From: Niallia taxi
GTDB lineage: Bacteria > Bacillota > Bacilli > Bacillales > Cytobacillaceae
Length of the DNA: 64,000 nt
Reading direction: 5' to 3'
Assembly: GCF_004005475.1 (NCBI RefSeq)
Contig: NZ_RZTZ01000011.1
Location: 86,711-150,710, forward strand
In this document: positions 21,546 through 34,872 of the stretch, piece by piece
Layout of the letters: every line of letters begins with the position of its first letter
Position numbering within the stretch: position 1 is the stretch's first letter
The notes under the pieces: generated by a model
What the model saw: the letters and a program-made list of their open reading frames with translations, nothing else
What the model was told of the DNA's origin: nothing
Database searches by the model: none
Made by a program: the position numbers and the translations under genes

Positions 21546-21882
21546 GGTAATCCTCCTATGTAGACAAGATTTGATTTTTTACTAATGAATGCACATGTAA
21601 AAAGAAAATTTTCACAAACTTAGTATGTGTTACAAAATAAGTAGTTATTATCTATATTCCTACTCATTTAATGCCAAATTTTAGGTATGCAGAGATTCGC
21701 CCTCAGACGAAATTAACTTCATCTTCACGTATCTACGTTCATTTAATTTCCTTCTAGAGCTTTCTAGAAACGACCTGTTTTATGCGGATATCAACCATTT
21801 AATTTCAGCTTGTTACGAAGTCCATTTTGAAATAATGCTGTTTTTTTTATATAAATAGGGCTTTAATGCTTCTCTTTTAAGC
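21546..21882. other. Divergent intergenic region pstS / recombinase
   Basis: It should hold the pst promoter on the minus strand. No clean series of TTAACA-like PhoP boxes was found. A palindrome TTTCTAGAAA occurs at 21761-21770. No coding frame is evident. Confidence 0.5.
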
Positions 21883-21915
21883 TGACTTCCGATAATATAT
21901 AGTTATCGGAAGTCA
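21883..21915. repeat. Perfect 13-7-13 inverted repeat, candidate recombinase site or operator
   Basis: TGACTTCCGATAA, a 7-base centre (tatatag), then TTATCGGAAGTCA. It ends 24 bases before the start codon of a tyrosine recombinase. Arm length and spacing match core sites of this enzyme class (11-13 bp arms, 6-8 bp spacer). An autoregulatory operator or leader hairpin is the alternative. There is no T-run after it, so a terminator is unlikely. Confidence 0.6.
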
Positions 21916-21939
21916 AGAAATACAGTTAGGAGAGGAAAA

Positions 21940-22890
21940 ATGCTCGTTCCAGACAATAAAAACACCCCCGCATTCAGCAAGCAGCAAATGGACAAAATAA
22001 ACTATTATATCTCCCACTCGAAAAGCAGCAATACGAAAAAGAGCTATTATGCGGATTGGAAGCATTTCACCGATTGGTGCACATTACATAATGTTTCACC
22101 CCTTCCAGCTGAGGTAGAAACGATTTGCTTCTACTTAACAGAGCTGGCAGAAACTCATCGGTTCTCGACACTAAGACGACGGATTGCTTCTATAAGTGAG
22201 GCACATAAAATGAGCATGCATGTCAGTCCGACAAAAAGCTTAGAAGTGATTGCACTGATGGATGGAATACGCAGAGAAAAAGGCTCACGGCAAAAGCCGA
22301 AGAAAGCATTGATGCTTCAAAATCTGCCTGATTTAATAAGTGAGATTGATACATCGACATTAGCAGGTGTCCGAGATAAAGCGATTATTCTTTTAGGCTT
22401 TGCCCTTGCAAGCAGACGGTCAGAGTTAGTGGCGATAAATGTGGATGATTTGGAGTTTCATGATTTTGGCATGGACGTTAGTGTACGGGATACGAAAACG
22501 AGAAACGATGATTTGATTAAAGGGGTTGTGTTTTCGAATAATGATTATTGCCCTGTGAAAGCAACAGAGGATTGGATCGAAACTGCCAAGCTTTTTAATG
22601 GAGCATTGTTCCGGTCGATTGATCGACACGGCAATATGAAGGGACGCCTTAGTGATAAGTCCATTTCATTAATCATTAAGAAGTATGTTGCATTAGCTGG
22701 CATGGACCCAAGACAATTTGGCGGGCACAGCCTGCGGAGCGGATTATCGACAAGTGCGGCGATGATGGGCATGACCGATATTGCCATCATGAAACAGACT
22801 GGTCATAAAACAAGAGAAATGGTTGATCGGTATGTACAGGCAGGGCAAAGGTATCGGAATAATGCGAGTAGTGTTTTGCGGAATTTGTGA
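21940..22890 (+). CDS. Solitary tyrosine recombinase/integrase
   Basis: A 316-residue site-specific recombinase. The N-terminal core-binding domain (about 10-110) contains SSNTKKSYYADWKHFTDWC. The catalytic domain has Arg in LASRRSEL, H-x-x-R in GGHSLRSG, His in QTGHKTREM, and nucleophile Tyr in VDRYVQAG. The ribosome site is AGGAGAGG. It is not accompanied by excisionase, repressor or phage genes, and both neighbours are core metabolic operons. It is therefore a stand-alone recombinase rather than part of an obvious prophage. The perfect inverted repeat upstream is its best candidate target. Confidence 0.88.
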   Translation: MLVPDNKNTPAFSKQQMDKINYYISHSKSSNTKKSYYADWKHFTDWCTLHNVSPLPAEVETICFYLTELAETHRFSTLRRRIASISEAHKMSMHVSPTKSLEVIALMDGIRREKGSRQKPKKALMLQNLPDLISEIDTSTLAGVRDKAIILLGFALASRRSELVAINVDDLEFHDFGMDVSVRDTKTRNDDLIKGVVFSNNDYCPVKATEDWIETAKLFNGALFRSIDRHGNMKGRLSDKSISLIIKKYVALAGMDPRQFGGHSLRSGLSTSAAMMGMTDIAIMKQTGHKTREMVDRYVQAGQRYRNNASSVLRNL

Positions 22891-22949
22891 ATGTGGAAAT
22901 TTGCTATATATAATGGAAGAAACTCGGTTTTTTTTCGGTGTTTTTCATT

Positions 22950-22987
22950 AAAAAGGAGAAATGGATGGTGCTCCATTTCTCCTTTTT
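22950..22987. terminator. Bidirectional terminator between recombinase and second beta-glucoside operon
   Basis: Perfect 16-bp stem AAAAAGGAGAAATGGA / TCCATTTCTCCTTTTT with a 6-nt loop; A and T runs at both ends. Confidence 0.9.
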
Positions 22988-22990
22988 GTT

Positions 22991-27771
<4,781 letters not shown>

Positions 27772-27828
27772 ATTGAACGCTCCCTTTACTTTATGAAGTT
27801 TTTCTTTGCACATTTACTATAACAATTT

Positions 27829-27842
27829 AGTTAACGCTTTCA
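27829..27842 (-). promoter_or_regulatory. Perfect cre site for CcpA
   Basis: The minus strand reads TGAAAGCGTTAACT, 14 of 14 to TGWAARCGNTWNCW. It lies just upstream of a minus-strand TATAGT -10, so CcpA binding would block the PTS operon promoter. A weaker second match (TGGAAACCGTTACA, 12 of 14) lies at 27859-27872 nearer the regulator gene. Confidence 0.75.
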
Positions 27843-27892
27843 TTAAAATTTCGATTTTTGGAAACCGTTACATTATATAAGGAGATTAAAAA

Positions 27893-28705
27893 ATGGGGCA
27901 ATTAATTTTACGATTACTTGTTGTGCTTAATAATGAGAAATTAGATTCTACCAACTATCACATTGCGATGACTTTATTGAATCATTATCATAATATAAAC
28001 ACTTTAAGCATTACAGAGGTTGCAAAGCTATGTAATGTATCTAAGTCAACTGTATCTAAATTTGCGCGTTCGATTGGCTTTGACGATTATTTTGATTTGA
28101 AGGACGCGGCCGTCTTTATTGAAAATCGCTTTCAAAATGATTTAAATTATGTCTCAAACATCCTTTCATCCATTGAGAGACTTGGAACAGAAAGCTATTT
28201 TGATGCCATTATCAAAGATATCGAAGCATACAAAAATCAAATTGATTTAGATGCTATCGATCGATTAGCAAGTGATCTATTAAACTACGAAAACGTAGCT
28301 GCCTTTGGATTACTATTCTCTGAATCAGCAGCAATTGATTTACAATATAAATTAGCATATAACGGCAAATTCATTGTGACATTCCAAAGTGATATAAAGC
28401 AGGAGGAGTATATTGAGCAAGCAAACGAGGATACGCTTATCATTATTTTCTCCAATTCAGGGAATTTCTTAGCGAAACAACAGCTGCGAGCAGGAACACC
28501 AAAAAAGAATGTATTCAAGCATACAAAAGCAAAAATCGTAGCCGTCACATCTAATACAGAAGTGAAGGATTATCCGTTCGTCGCCGATGGCATTTACTTT
28601 CCACATCAAACAGAAATCCAGACACATGCGGTGCTGTATCAGATTATTATGGATATGCTTGTGAGCAGGTTTCGGTATTATCGTAAGTTGGAGCAGGTAG
28701 AATAG
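27893..28705 (+). CDS. RpiR/MurR family regulator of the second beta-glucoside operon
   Basis: A 270-residue regulator. The N-terminal HTH-6 contains LSITEVAKLCNVSKSTVSKFARSIGF. The SIS domain from about residue 115 (NVAAFGLLFSESAAIDLQYKL … TLIIIFSNSGNFL) would sense a sugar phosphate. The ribosome site is AAGGAG. It is divergent from the EIIBCA-GH1-GH1 operon, so a phosphorylated beta-glucoside is the likely effector. Confidence 0.88.
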   Translation: MGQLILRLLVVLNNEKLDSTNYHIAMTLLNHYHNINTLSITEVAKLCNVSKSTVSKFARSIGFDDYFDLKDAAVFIENRFQNDLNYVSNILSSIERLGTESYFDAIIKDIEAYKNQIDLDAIDRLASDLLNYENVAAFGLLFSESAAIDLQYKLAYNGKFIVTFQSDIKQEEYIEQANEDTLIIIFSNSGNFLAKQQLRAGTPKKNVFKHTKAKIVAVTSNTEVKDYPFVADGIYFPHQTEIQTHAVLYQIIMDMLVSRFRYYRKLEQVE

Positions 28706-28714
28706 GGAAATTAG

Positions 28715-28748
28715 AAAACAATTAGCTAGCATGTCTAATTGTTTTTTT
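28715..28748 (+). terminator. Rho-independent terminator after RpiR-type gene
   Basis: AAAACAATTAG / CTAATTGTTTT stem, 9-nt loop, T-run of seven. Confidence 0.85.
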
Positions 28749-28925
28749 AAATTGGATTTGAAGTTGTTCCATTTTTCTAATGGAGCTATTTTAATGGAAA
28801 ACGTATAGTATAGAAGAAATGCGGAATTGTACTTGTAGATTATGGGAGTCAAAACGAAGGTAGTTAAAAGGAAAAATGATAACCTGTTTTCATGGATTAA
28901 TTGCGTTACAAGGTTACACCCCAAC

Positions 28926-28953
28926 CAGGAGCAATGCTTATTCCATGCTCCTG
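28926..28953. other. Hairpin downstream of the FrlR-like gene
   Basis: CAGGAGCAATG / CATGCTCCTG stem with one bulge and 7-nt loop, close to the 3' end of the minus-strand GntR gene. There is no T-run in that direction. Possibly a weak terminator or mRNA-end stabiliser. Confidence 0.35.
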
Positions 28954-28967
28954 TTCTTCATCATGCC

Positions 28968-29699
28968 TTATATCGGATTTGTTGGTTCAGAATAGAACTC
29001 AACCAAATCACCTCTCGCCATTCCCTTTGTATATTCGATAATTTCACCTGAAAGATCATGGGTTGTACCCTCTGTTAATAAGCATGGACTTTCACTTTTG
29101 ATATTCAGCAATTGGCTTTCCTTCTGGTCTGAAAAGGAAATTCGCATCCGCTGTTTTTGCTTAACTAATGTTATGTCGTATTGGTCTTTTAACACTTGAT
29201 ATAAGGAAACATTCTCTTCCATATGCTTTTCAATCCCAGTACAAAACTTATAGGGAATTACACTGAGTTCAATCACAACTGGTGTTCCATCAACAATTCT
29301 TAGTCTTTGTAAGCAAAAGATTTCTTCTCCTTGTGAAATCTCTAATGTTTTTGCCATAAATTCATTGGCTTTCTCTCTTTTCATATAAATCGTTTTAGTA
29401 GAGGGTTTCAGCCCTTTATCCAACATCCCTTTTGTGAAGCTGTTTACGGAAATAAAGTTATATTGTATCCTTTTGTTGGTAATAAATGTGCCGACTCTTT
29501 CTCTGCGTTCAACAAAGCCTTCCTTTTCCAAAACGGAAATAGCATGTCTTGCGGTCATTCTGCTGATTTTGTGAATTTCCGCCAATTCCCGCTCTGACGG
29601 CAGTTTGTCACCATGCTTTAATGTTCCGTTACTGATTTCTTCGATTATTTTTGTTTTGATTTGCTGATAATATGGAATATCTTCCTCTATCTCTTTCAT
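28968..29699 (-). CDS. frlR: GntR/HutC family regulator of the fructosamine locus (FrlR-like)
   Basis: A 243-residue protein. The GntR winged helix (YYQQIKTKIIEEISNGTLKHGDKLPSERELAEIHKISRMTARHAI) is followed by a UTRA sensor domain with LKPSTKTIY, EEIFCLQRLRIVDGTPV and a C-terminal strand pair. The ribosome site GAGGAG lies upstream of the ATG. It is the last gene of a minus-strand cluster for Amadori-compound catabolism and is probably its repressor. Four TGGTATATACCA palindromes upstream of the cluster's transcription units are its likely operators. Assignment as FrlR rests on context plus family; the name is provisional. Confidence 0.8.
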   Translation of the reverse strand: MKEIEEDIPYYQQIKTKIIEEISNGTLKHGDKLPSERELAEIHKISRMTARHAISVLEKEGFVERRERVGTFITNKRIQYNFISVNSFTKGMLDKGLKPSTKTIYMKREKANEFMAKTLEISQGEEIFCLQRLRIVDGTPVVIELSVIPYKFCTGIEKHMEENVSLYQVLKDQYDITLVKQKQRMRISFSDQKESQLLNIKSESPCLLTEGTTHDLSGEIIEYTKGMARGDLVEFYSEPTNPI

Positions 29700-29765
29700 T
29701 TAGCAACTCCTCACATTTACCCATTTCTAGGAAACTCCTTATTATAATGATACTCTTATTCTATC

Positions 29766-29795
29766 AAAGAAAAAAAGAAGCTTTAAATAAAAAGC
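29766..29795 (-). terminator. Probable terminator after the PfkB kinase gene
   Basis: On the minus strand a short GCTTT / AAAGC hairpin is followed by TTCTTTTTTTCTTT. The stem is weak, so read-through into the GntR gene is possible. Confidence 0.5.
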
Positions 29796-29805
29796 CCCAA
29801 AATGT

Positions 29806-30639
29806 CTATACATTCACAGATAAATCTTTTTTTAAGCCATATCCAAAAGCACCATAGCTTTCACAAACCTTTGCAGCCGCCGTGGCTGCAACGTGCATCG
29901 CTTCTTGAGCATTACGGGATTGGTGGAATTGTGTTAAAAACATGGCAATAAACGAATCCCCGGCTCCAAGCGTATCAATCACATTGGCATTGATAATTGG
30001 CTGTTCAAAAATATGACCATCAGCAAGTAATAATGACCCTTCAGCTCCTCTTGTTATGCCAACAAATGGAGTTCCCAATTCATTCACATGGTGCATAAAC
30101 GTAATACACTCTGATTTTGTTAGATCACTACCAGAGAAAAAGGCGTATTGAATATGCGGGCAAATTGTTTGGATATATTCATCTTCGCGTCGTGATGAAA
30201 AATCAAACGAGATTGGCACCATTTCGGCCAAAACAGGCAGCTCTGTTTCAATACGGCTATAGACGCTTGTATGCATTAAGTCGTGTGAGGAAATGAAGTC
30301 CAGGTCCGCTTCCGTGAAGTTCAATTTAACAAGAGATTGAACCCCACCCTTATTAGAGCTAACGAAAACGCGATCACCATCGTCATTTAACGCAACGACA
30401 GATTCCCAGTTTGGTCCATATGCTTTTCTAATTCTTGAGACATCAATATTTTCTGAAACAAGACTTTTTAATACATGGTCACCTGCCGTATCATCACCTA
30501 ATATTCCAATGTAGGAACTCTTTGTGACACCATTTCTTTTCGCTAAAACAGCCACATTTAATGCATTGCCGCCAGGGTAAATCTCACCTCGATCTTTATA
30601 AAAATCAACCACGTTATCACCAACACCAATTAACTTCAT
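29806..30639 (-). CDS. PfkB family kinase, second fructosamine-type kinase
   Basis: A 277-residue ribokinase-fold sugar kinase. Glycine-rich substrate motif is PGGNALNVAVLAKRNG; the C-terminal anion-hole motif is DTLGAGDSFIAMF with the catalytic Asp. The ATG at 30639, preceded by GGTGGTGG, gives the usual N-terminus M-K-L-I-G-V-G-D-N-V-V-D; the frame is open for 12 more codons. It resembles the FrlD-like kinase at 35707 (G-D-N-x-x-D, F-S-S-x-x-E), so the cluster holds two kinases. It follows the ABC importer genes and probably phosphorylates an imported fructosyl or related amino compound. Confidence 0.85.
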   Translation of the reverse strand: MKLIGVGDNVVDFYKDRGEIYPGGNALNVAVLAKRNGVTKSSYIGILGDDTAGDHVLKSLVSENIDVSRIRKAYGPNWESVVALNDDGDRVFVSSNKGGVQSLVKLNFTEADLDFISSHDLMHTSVYSRIETELPVLAEMVPISFDFSSRREDEYIQTICPHIQYAFFSGSDLTKSECITFMHHVNELGTPFVGITRGAEGSLLLADGHIFEQPIINANVIDTLGAGDSFIAMFLTQFHQSRNAQEAMHVAATAAAKVCESYGAFGYGLKKDLSVNV

Positions 30640-30674
30640 TCTATCCACCACCAATTTAGTCTTTAAAAGTAACA

Positions 30675-30699
30675 CCCCTTCAATACGAAGGGGATTTTT
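30675..30699. other. Intergenic hairpin between importer ATPase and PfkB kinase
   Basis: CCCCTTC / GAAGGGG 7-bp stem with 5-nt loop. The T-run is on the plus-strand side, so on the operon's own strand it is more likely an attenuator or stabiliser than a full terminator. Confidence 0.5.
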
Positions 30700-30704
30700 T
30701 GCAC

Positions 30705-31472
30705 CTATACGGCATTTCTAGTAAGAGTGTTCAAAAATTTATGGATGCGTTCATTTTTATTACTGGAATGGAAGAAGTGTTGAGGTGGCGCATCTTGAAC
30801 AATCACCCCTTGGTCGATAAACACAATTCTGTCGCCAACCTCACGAGCAAAGCCCATTTCGTGCGTAACCACCACCATTGTCATACCTTCTAATGCCAGA
30901 TTTTTCATGACAACAAGCACTTCCCCTACAAGCTCAGGATCTAATGCAGAAGTAGGCTCATCAAACAAGAGCATCTTCGGCTTCATCGCCAAAGCCCTAG
31001 CAATCGCAATCCGTTGCTGCTGCCCACCTGAAAGGGAGTGTGGATAGGCGTCCTGTTTATCTGACAGTCCTACTTTTTCAAGCAGTACCTTTGCTTCTTC
31101 AATAGCTGCTTCCTTTTTCATTTTTCTGACATGAATTGGTCCTTCAATGATATTTTCAAGCACTGTTTTATGTGCGAATAAATGAAAGCCTTGAAAGACC
31201 ATGCCAATTTCTGTGCGGAATCTACTAAGTTCCTTTTCAGAGTATGGATGCTTTTTTCCTTTGCTTTCTTTAAATAAGATTGAGTTGCCTTCTAAAAGAA
31301 TATCTCCGCCAGAAGGATATTCAAGCGCATTAATCATCCGGAGAAGCGTGCTTTTGCCGCTGCCGCTCGGACCAATTATTACGACAACCTCGCCTTTATT
31401 TACAGATAAATCGACCTCTTTTATAACCTCTTTTCCAGAGAAGGACTTTTTAATGCTGGCTAGCTGTAACAT
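30705..31472 (-). CDS. Polar amino-acid-type ABC transporter ATP-binding protein
   Basis: A 255-residue ATPase of the GlnQ/HisP class. Walker A is GPSGSGKST (near residue 34), signature [15 protein letters not shown], Walker [15 protein letters not shown], and the H-loop is in [14 protein letters not shown]. The insert [11 protein letters not shown] before the Q-loop is longer than usual. It overlaps the permease gene by 23 bases. With the binding protein and permease it probably imports fructosyl amino acids, given the catabolic genes around it. B. subtilis uses a different (sugar-type) ABC importer for this. Confidence 0.9.
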   Translation of the reverse strand: MLQLASIKKSFSGKEVIKEVDLSVNKGEVVVIIGPSGSGKSTLLRMINALEYPSGGDILLEGNSILFKESKGKKHPYSEKELSRFRTEIGMVFQGFHLFAHKTVLENIIEGPIHVRKMKKEAAIEEAKVLLEKVGLSDKQDAYPHSLSGGQQQRIAIARALAMKPKMLLFDEPTSALDPELVGEVLVVMKNLALEGMTMVVVTHEMGFAREVGDRIVFIDQGVIVQDAPPQHFFHSSNKNERIHKFLNTLTRNAV

Positions 31473-32124
31473 TCCGTTTTCCTCCCCGCTTTTCTAAATA
31501 ATTAACTGCGATTGCAAGTGGATAATGCAGAATCCAGTAAATAATCGCTACAAGTGTAAAGATCAGCATATTCTGATAGGTCGAGGCAGCAAGCAGATTC
31601 CCTTGATGCATAACTTCAGTAACTGTAATAACAGCAGCTAATGACGAATTTTTGATCAAAATAATCGCTGAGTTGCCGATAGCAGGAAGAACATTACTGA
31701 ATGCCTGGGGAAGAATAATCCTCCGCATCGCCTTTGAATAGTCCATGCCAACTGCCTTCGCAGCTTCCATTTGACCTGTTGGTACGGCTTTGATCCCAGC
31801 GCGGAAGGTTTCCGCTAAATAACCGCCCTCGTTAAAGGAAAGCGCAATAATCGCCGACTGAAACGCTGTCAGTGTTATGCCAAAGGAAGGAAATACAAAG
31901 TAAACGTACATCATCTGAACTAGTAAGGGAGTGCCTCTAACGATGCTGATATAGATACTACATATCCTATTAATCACTTTATTTTTCGATAATCTGCCCA
32001 ATGCGACTATCAAACCCAGTATTAAGGACAAGATAAGCGACAGAATCGTTAATTCAATTGTAATGACAGTTCCTTGCAGCAAGCTTGGCATAAAATCAAC
32101 AATATTTTCCCATATCGCATTCAT
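31450..32124 (-). CDS. Polar amino-acid-type ABC transporter permease
   Basis: A 224-residue HisM/GlnP-type permease with about five helices. The EAA-like loop [33 protein letters not shown] contacts the ATPase. The ribosome site GAGAGGAGG lies before the ATG. Only one permease gene is present, so it should act as a homodimer. Confidence 0.9.
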   Translation of the reverse strand: MNAIWENIVDFMPSLLQGTVITIELTILSLILSLILGLIVALGRLSKNKVINRICSIYISIVRGTPLLVQMMYVYFVFPSFGITLTAFQSAIIALSFNEGGYLAETFRAGIKAVPTGQMEAAKAVGMDYSKAMRRIILPQAFSNVLPAIGNSAIILIKNSSLAAVITVTEVMHQGNLLAASTYQNMLIFTLVAIIYWILHYPLAIAVNYLEKRGGKRNVTASQH

Positions 32125-32138
32125 TTATGAACCTCCTC

Positions 32139-32942
32139 TCATTCATTAAAGTCCCAATCTACTCCCCATTTTCCATAAATCTCCTTAAACGTACCATCCT
32201 CTTTTGCCGCTATAATTGCTTCATTTAATTTATCTACTAAAGCTGTGTTATCCTTGGCAATGCCGATGCCAATCTCGCCAGCAAGGGAAGGAACATAATC
32301 CTCTACCACACGGAATTTAGCATCAGGATTTTTGCTTTTTAAATATGTGAATGTTGGAGAATCAGCAATTGCTGCATCTAAACGCTTGTTTTGAATATCC
32401 TTTAATAAATCAGCAGTAGTTTCATATGTTTTGATAGTTAAATCAAGTGAACCATTATTTTCTTCCAGCATGTCTTTGTAGGATGTTCCGATTTGCACTC
32501 CAACTGTTTTTCCTTTTAAATCTTCAAGCGATGCCGTTTTCGTGTCACCTTCTTGGACAATTAAACCTTCTCCATAACCAAAGACAGGCTCTGTAAAGTT
32601 AATAACCTTTTTTCTCTCATCGGTAATATACATACCATCTACAATCACATCTGCTTTGTCAGATTGAAGGGAAGGAATAAGAGAATCCCATTCTGCCGTT
32701 TGCATTTCTACTTTAAGATCAGCTCTTTTTGCCAAGTCATTAATGATGTCATACATAAAGCCTTCATATTTACTAGTTTTTGGGTCAATAATCCCGAATG
32801 GTGCCCCACCGGCTGTAGTAATAACGCGAATCGTATCATCACTGTCAGATCCTTTGCCAGATGTAGATGAGTTAGAATTACCACAAGCAGATAAAGCGAC
32901 TAAAAGCATACAAAGCAAACCAATGAATAGACCTTTTTTCAT
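32139..32942 (-). CDS. Polar amino-acid-type ABC transporter substrate-binding lipoprotein
   Basis: A 267-residue SBP family 3 protein. The lipoprotein signal ends in LVALSAC (Cys near 20), followed by a Ser/Gly/Asp linker. The core contains APFGIIDPKTSKYEGFMYDIINDLAKR and VIVDGMYITDERKKVINFTEPV, typical of amino-acid and opine binding proteins. It is first in the importer operon. A FrlR-type palindrome lies about 185 bases upstream. A 12-of-14 cre-like sequence (TGATAGCGCTTACC, minus strand) is at 32996-33009. Confidence 0.9.
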   Translation of the reverse strand: MKKGLFIGLLCMLLVALSACGNSNSSTSGKGSDSDDTIRVITTAGGAPFGIIDPKTSKYEGFMYDIINDLAKRADLKVEMQTAEWDSLIPSLQSDKADVIVDGMYITDERKKVINFTEPVFGYGEGLIVQEGDTKTASLEDLKGKTVGVQIGTSYKDMLEENNGSLDLTIKTYETTADLLKDIQNKRLDAAIADSPTFTYLKSKNPDAKFRVVEDYVPSLAGEIGIGIAKDNTALVDKLNEAIIAAKEDGTFKEIYGKWGVDWDFNE

Positions 32943-33125
32943 TTTTATTCCCCCATGTTGGTTTATTGTAAGATACTCCGAATTCTCCTATTTAAGGTAA
33001 GCGCTATCATTATTTTTTAGAAGATTAATAAAGTTTCTCCATTCCTTATCCTTGTCAACTCACCCTTTCTATATTTATCTGAATTTTTAGTTTTCGTTGA
33101 ATTTATCATATCATAGAATTTCTTC

Positions 33126-33139
33126 TTGGTATATACCAA
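33126..33139. promoter_or_regulatory. Palindromic operator, FrlR-type site 1 (importer operon)
   Basis: TTGGTATATACCAA, a perfect 14-bp palindrome. It lies between yitT and the binding-protein gene and shares the TGGTATATACCA core with three other sites upstream of the deglycase operon. Confidence 0.7.
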
Positions 33140-33164
33140 AAGATTATTTTCTATGTCAGATATT

Positions 33165-34043
33165 CTACCAATTTACATGAAAATTTCCGTTAACCTTCTG
33201 TGTTGGCAAGGAAATGACAAATGCATCTGAATCGATATTTTTCACCACATGCAATAATTCCGCCCATTCACCATTAACAATCACACAAAGCAATACGGAA
33301 CGATCTGTATGACTGTATACCCCCATAGCATTCCAAGAAGTAACGCCCCTACTTAACGTCTTATTTAATTGCGTGGAAACAGTTTCCCCTTGATTTGTGA
33401 TAATCATGATCGTGTTTCTTTGCGCAATATGTAAAATCGCATCATATGTTTTTGTACCAACAAAAAACGATAGAATCGTAAACATTGCTGCTTCTAAATC
33501 AAAGAGATATGCTGAGACGACAACGATACTGGCACTGAAAATAAGACCGAAATTACCAATGGAGATATTGTAATACTTCGCTACAACACGAGAAAGAATG
33601 TCAAGGCCACCCACTGAACCACCAAGCCTGAGAATTAAGGCCGCTCCTATTCCCGATACCATTGCTCCGAATATTGCATTTAGCAGCGTATTATTCGTCC
33701 ATACTGCCTGAATAGCAATCCATTCAAGAAAGACAGAAGAAATGATAACAGAGAAAATCGTATAAAGGATAAATTTCTTGCCAATATGAATGTAGCCAAG
33801 AACGAGCAAAGGTATATTGAAAAGAAAATACTGGATTCCCATCGGCCAGCCGAATAGATGATAAAATATGACACAAACACCGCCAAGTCCTCCGGCCAAA
33901 AGCTCAGCAGGCGCTAGAAATTGATTAGTACCTAAGGCGAATAAAAAGCATCCTGCCGTTAATCCTGCCATATCAAAAGTGATGCGAGATTTGTTGCCAA
34001 GTCGTAAATTGTGCTGAAGCTTAAGTGAATATCCTTTTTCCAT
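33165..34043 (-). CDS. YitT family membrane protein (DUF161/DUF2179)
   Basis: A 292-residue protein. Five or six membrane helices are in the first 200 residues, with the family pattern APAELLAGGLGGVCVIFYHLFGWPMG and LRLGGSVGGLDILSRVVAKYYN. A C-terminal cytoplasmic DUF2179 domain (about 215-285) begins IAQRNTIMIITNQGE. It lies 4 bases after an FrlC-like gene, so it is part of that operon. YitT proteins have no firm function; transport has been proposed. Placement in a fructosamine operon suggests a role in uptake or efflux of a pathway compound. Confidence 0.85.
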   Translation of the reverse strand: MEKGYSLKLQHNLRLGNKSRITFDMAGLTAGCFLFALGTNQFLAPAELLAGGLGGVCVIFYHLFGWPMGIQYFLFNIPLLVLGYIHIGKKFILYTIFSVIISSVFLEWIAIQAVWTNNTLLNAIFGAMVSGIGAALILRLGGSVGGLDILSRVVAKYYNISIGNFGLIFSASIVVVSAYLFDLEAAMFTILSFFVGTKTYDAILHIAQRNTIMIITNQGETVSTQLNKTLSRGVTSWNAMGVYSHTDRSVLLCVIVNGEWAELLHVVKNIDSDAFVISLPTQKVNGNFHVNW

Positions 34044-34047
34044 CTTA

Positions 34048-34872
34048 CTAACCTAGTATGCTTCTAATATTTTTTAGTGAATGCTGTAAGGCTTTATCTG
34101 GTTCTAGATAATAACTGGAGGCTGCTAATTCCAAAGACAAATAGCCTTTGTATCGAAAGCTATCAATCTCGTCTAAATATCTTTTTATCGGTAAGCTTCC
34201 ATCGCCAACAGCAAGATGCCCGGACGGAGTTCCATCAATAAGGTGAATGTGACGCAAATCTGCTCCAAGTGTTTCAAAATAGTCTTGGATTGAATCACCT
34301 GCAACTGCCATTGCAACAATATCCAGCATGCCTTTAAGACTGTTCATGTTAACGTCCTGGAGCATTTGCTTTAAGGTGTGAATATTTGTGACTAAATTTG
34401 ACTCAAATGGCTGTAACGGTTCCAACAATAACGTTACACCTAGTTCTTCTGCCCTTTTAGCAAGTGCTGCAAGTGCATCAAGAGAATAGCTCCAGGCATC
34501 TGCAATCGGCTCATCATAATAGCCCCACCCTGATGTCATCAGCATGAAGTTTGTGCCCAATTCCTGTGTTATTTCAATATTTTTCATATAATAATCAATA
34601 CTGCGCTTTCGAATGTCAGCTTCACTTGCTGCAATATTGTTTGCATACATGAGCTGTTCGGGAGTATAGCAGATTAGCTGAAGATCATAGCTTTCCATTT
34701 CCCTTCTTATTCTTGCTGCATCTGCCAAGGTGACATCCTCTGAATACAAGTGTGGAAAGCCTCCCCATAATTCAATATTAGCAACCTCATGCTTCACCAT
34801 CGACTGAAGAAAGTATTCTAGTGAATAATTCATATAATGCAGATTCATCCCTGCGAGTTTAGATATTTTCAT
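34048..34872 (-). CDS. frlC: FrlC-like sugar epimerase (TIM barrel), copy 1
   Basis: A 274-residue AP-endonuclease-2/xylose-isomerase-like TIM barrel. FrlC hallmarks: NIELWGGFPHLY near residue 35, LICYTPEQ near 70, LLLEPLQPFESN with metal-ligand Glu near 150, and DLRHIHLIDG … HLAVGDGSLPI near 210. E. coli FrlC interconverts fructoselysine and psicoselysine at C3. The ATG is preceded by GGGGGTGAG, and its start overlaps the stop of the second FrlC-like gene by 4 bases (ATGA). Confidence 0.85.
   Translation of the reverse strand: MKISKLAGMNLHYMNYSLEYFLQSMVKHEVANIELWGGFPHLYSEDVTLADAARIRREMESYDLQLICYTPEQLMYANNIAASEADIRKRSIDYYMKNIEITQELGTNFMLMTSGWGYYDEPIADAWSYSLDALAALAKRAEELGVTLLLEPLQPFESNLVTNIHTLKQMLQDVNMNSLKGMLDIVAMAVAGDSIQDYFETLGADLRHIHLIDGTPSGHLAVGDGSLPIKRYLDEIDSFRYKGYLSLELAASSYYLEPDKALQHSLKNIRSILG

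Noticed and set aside
21546..21660. PhoP box repeats upstream of pstS
   Set aside because: T-rich segments such as TTTGTAACA and TTTGTGAAA occur, but no regularly spaced set of TT(A/C)ACA-like repeats could be made out.
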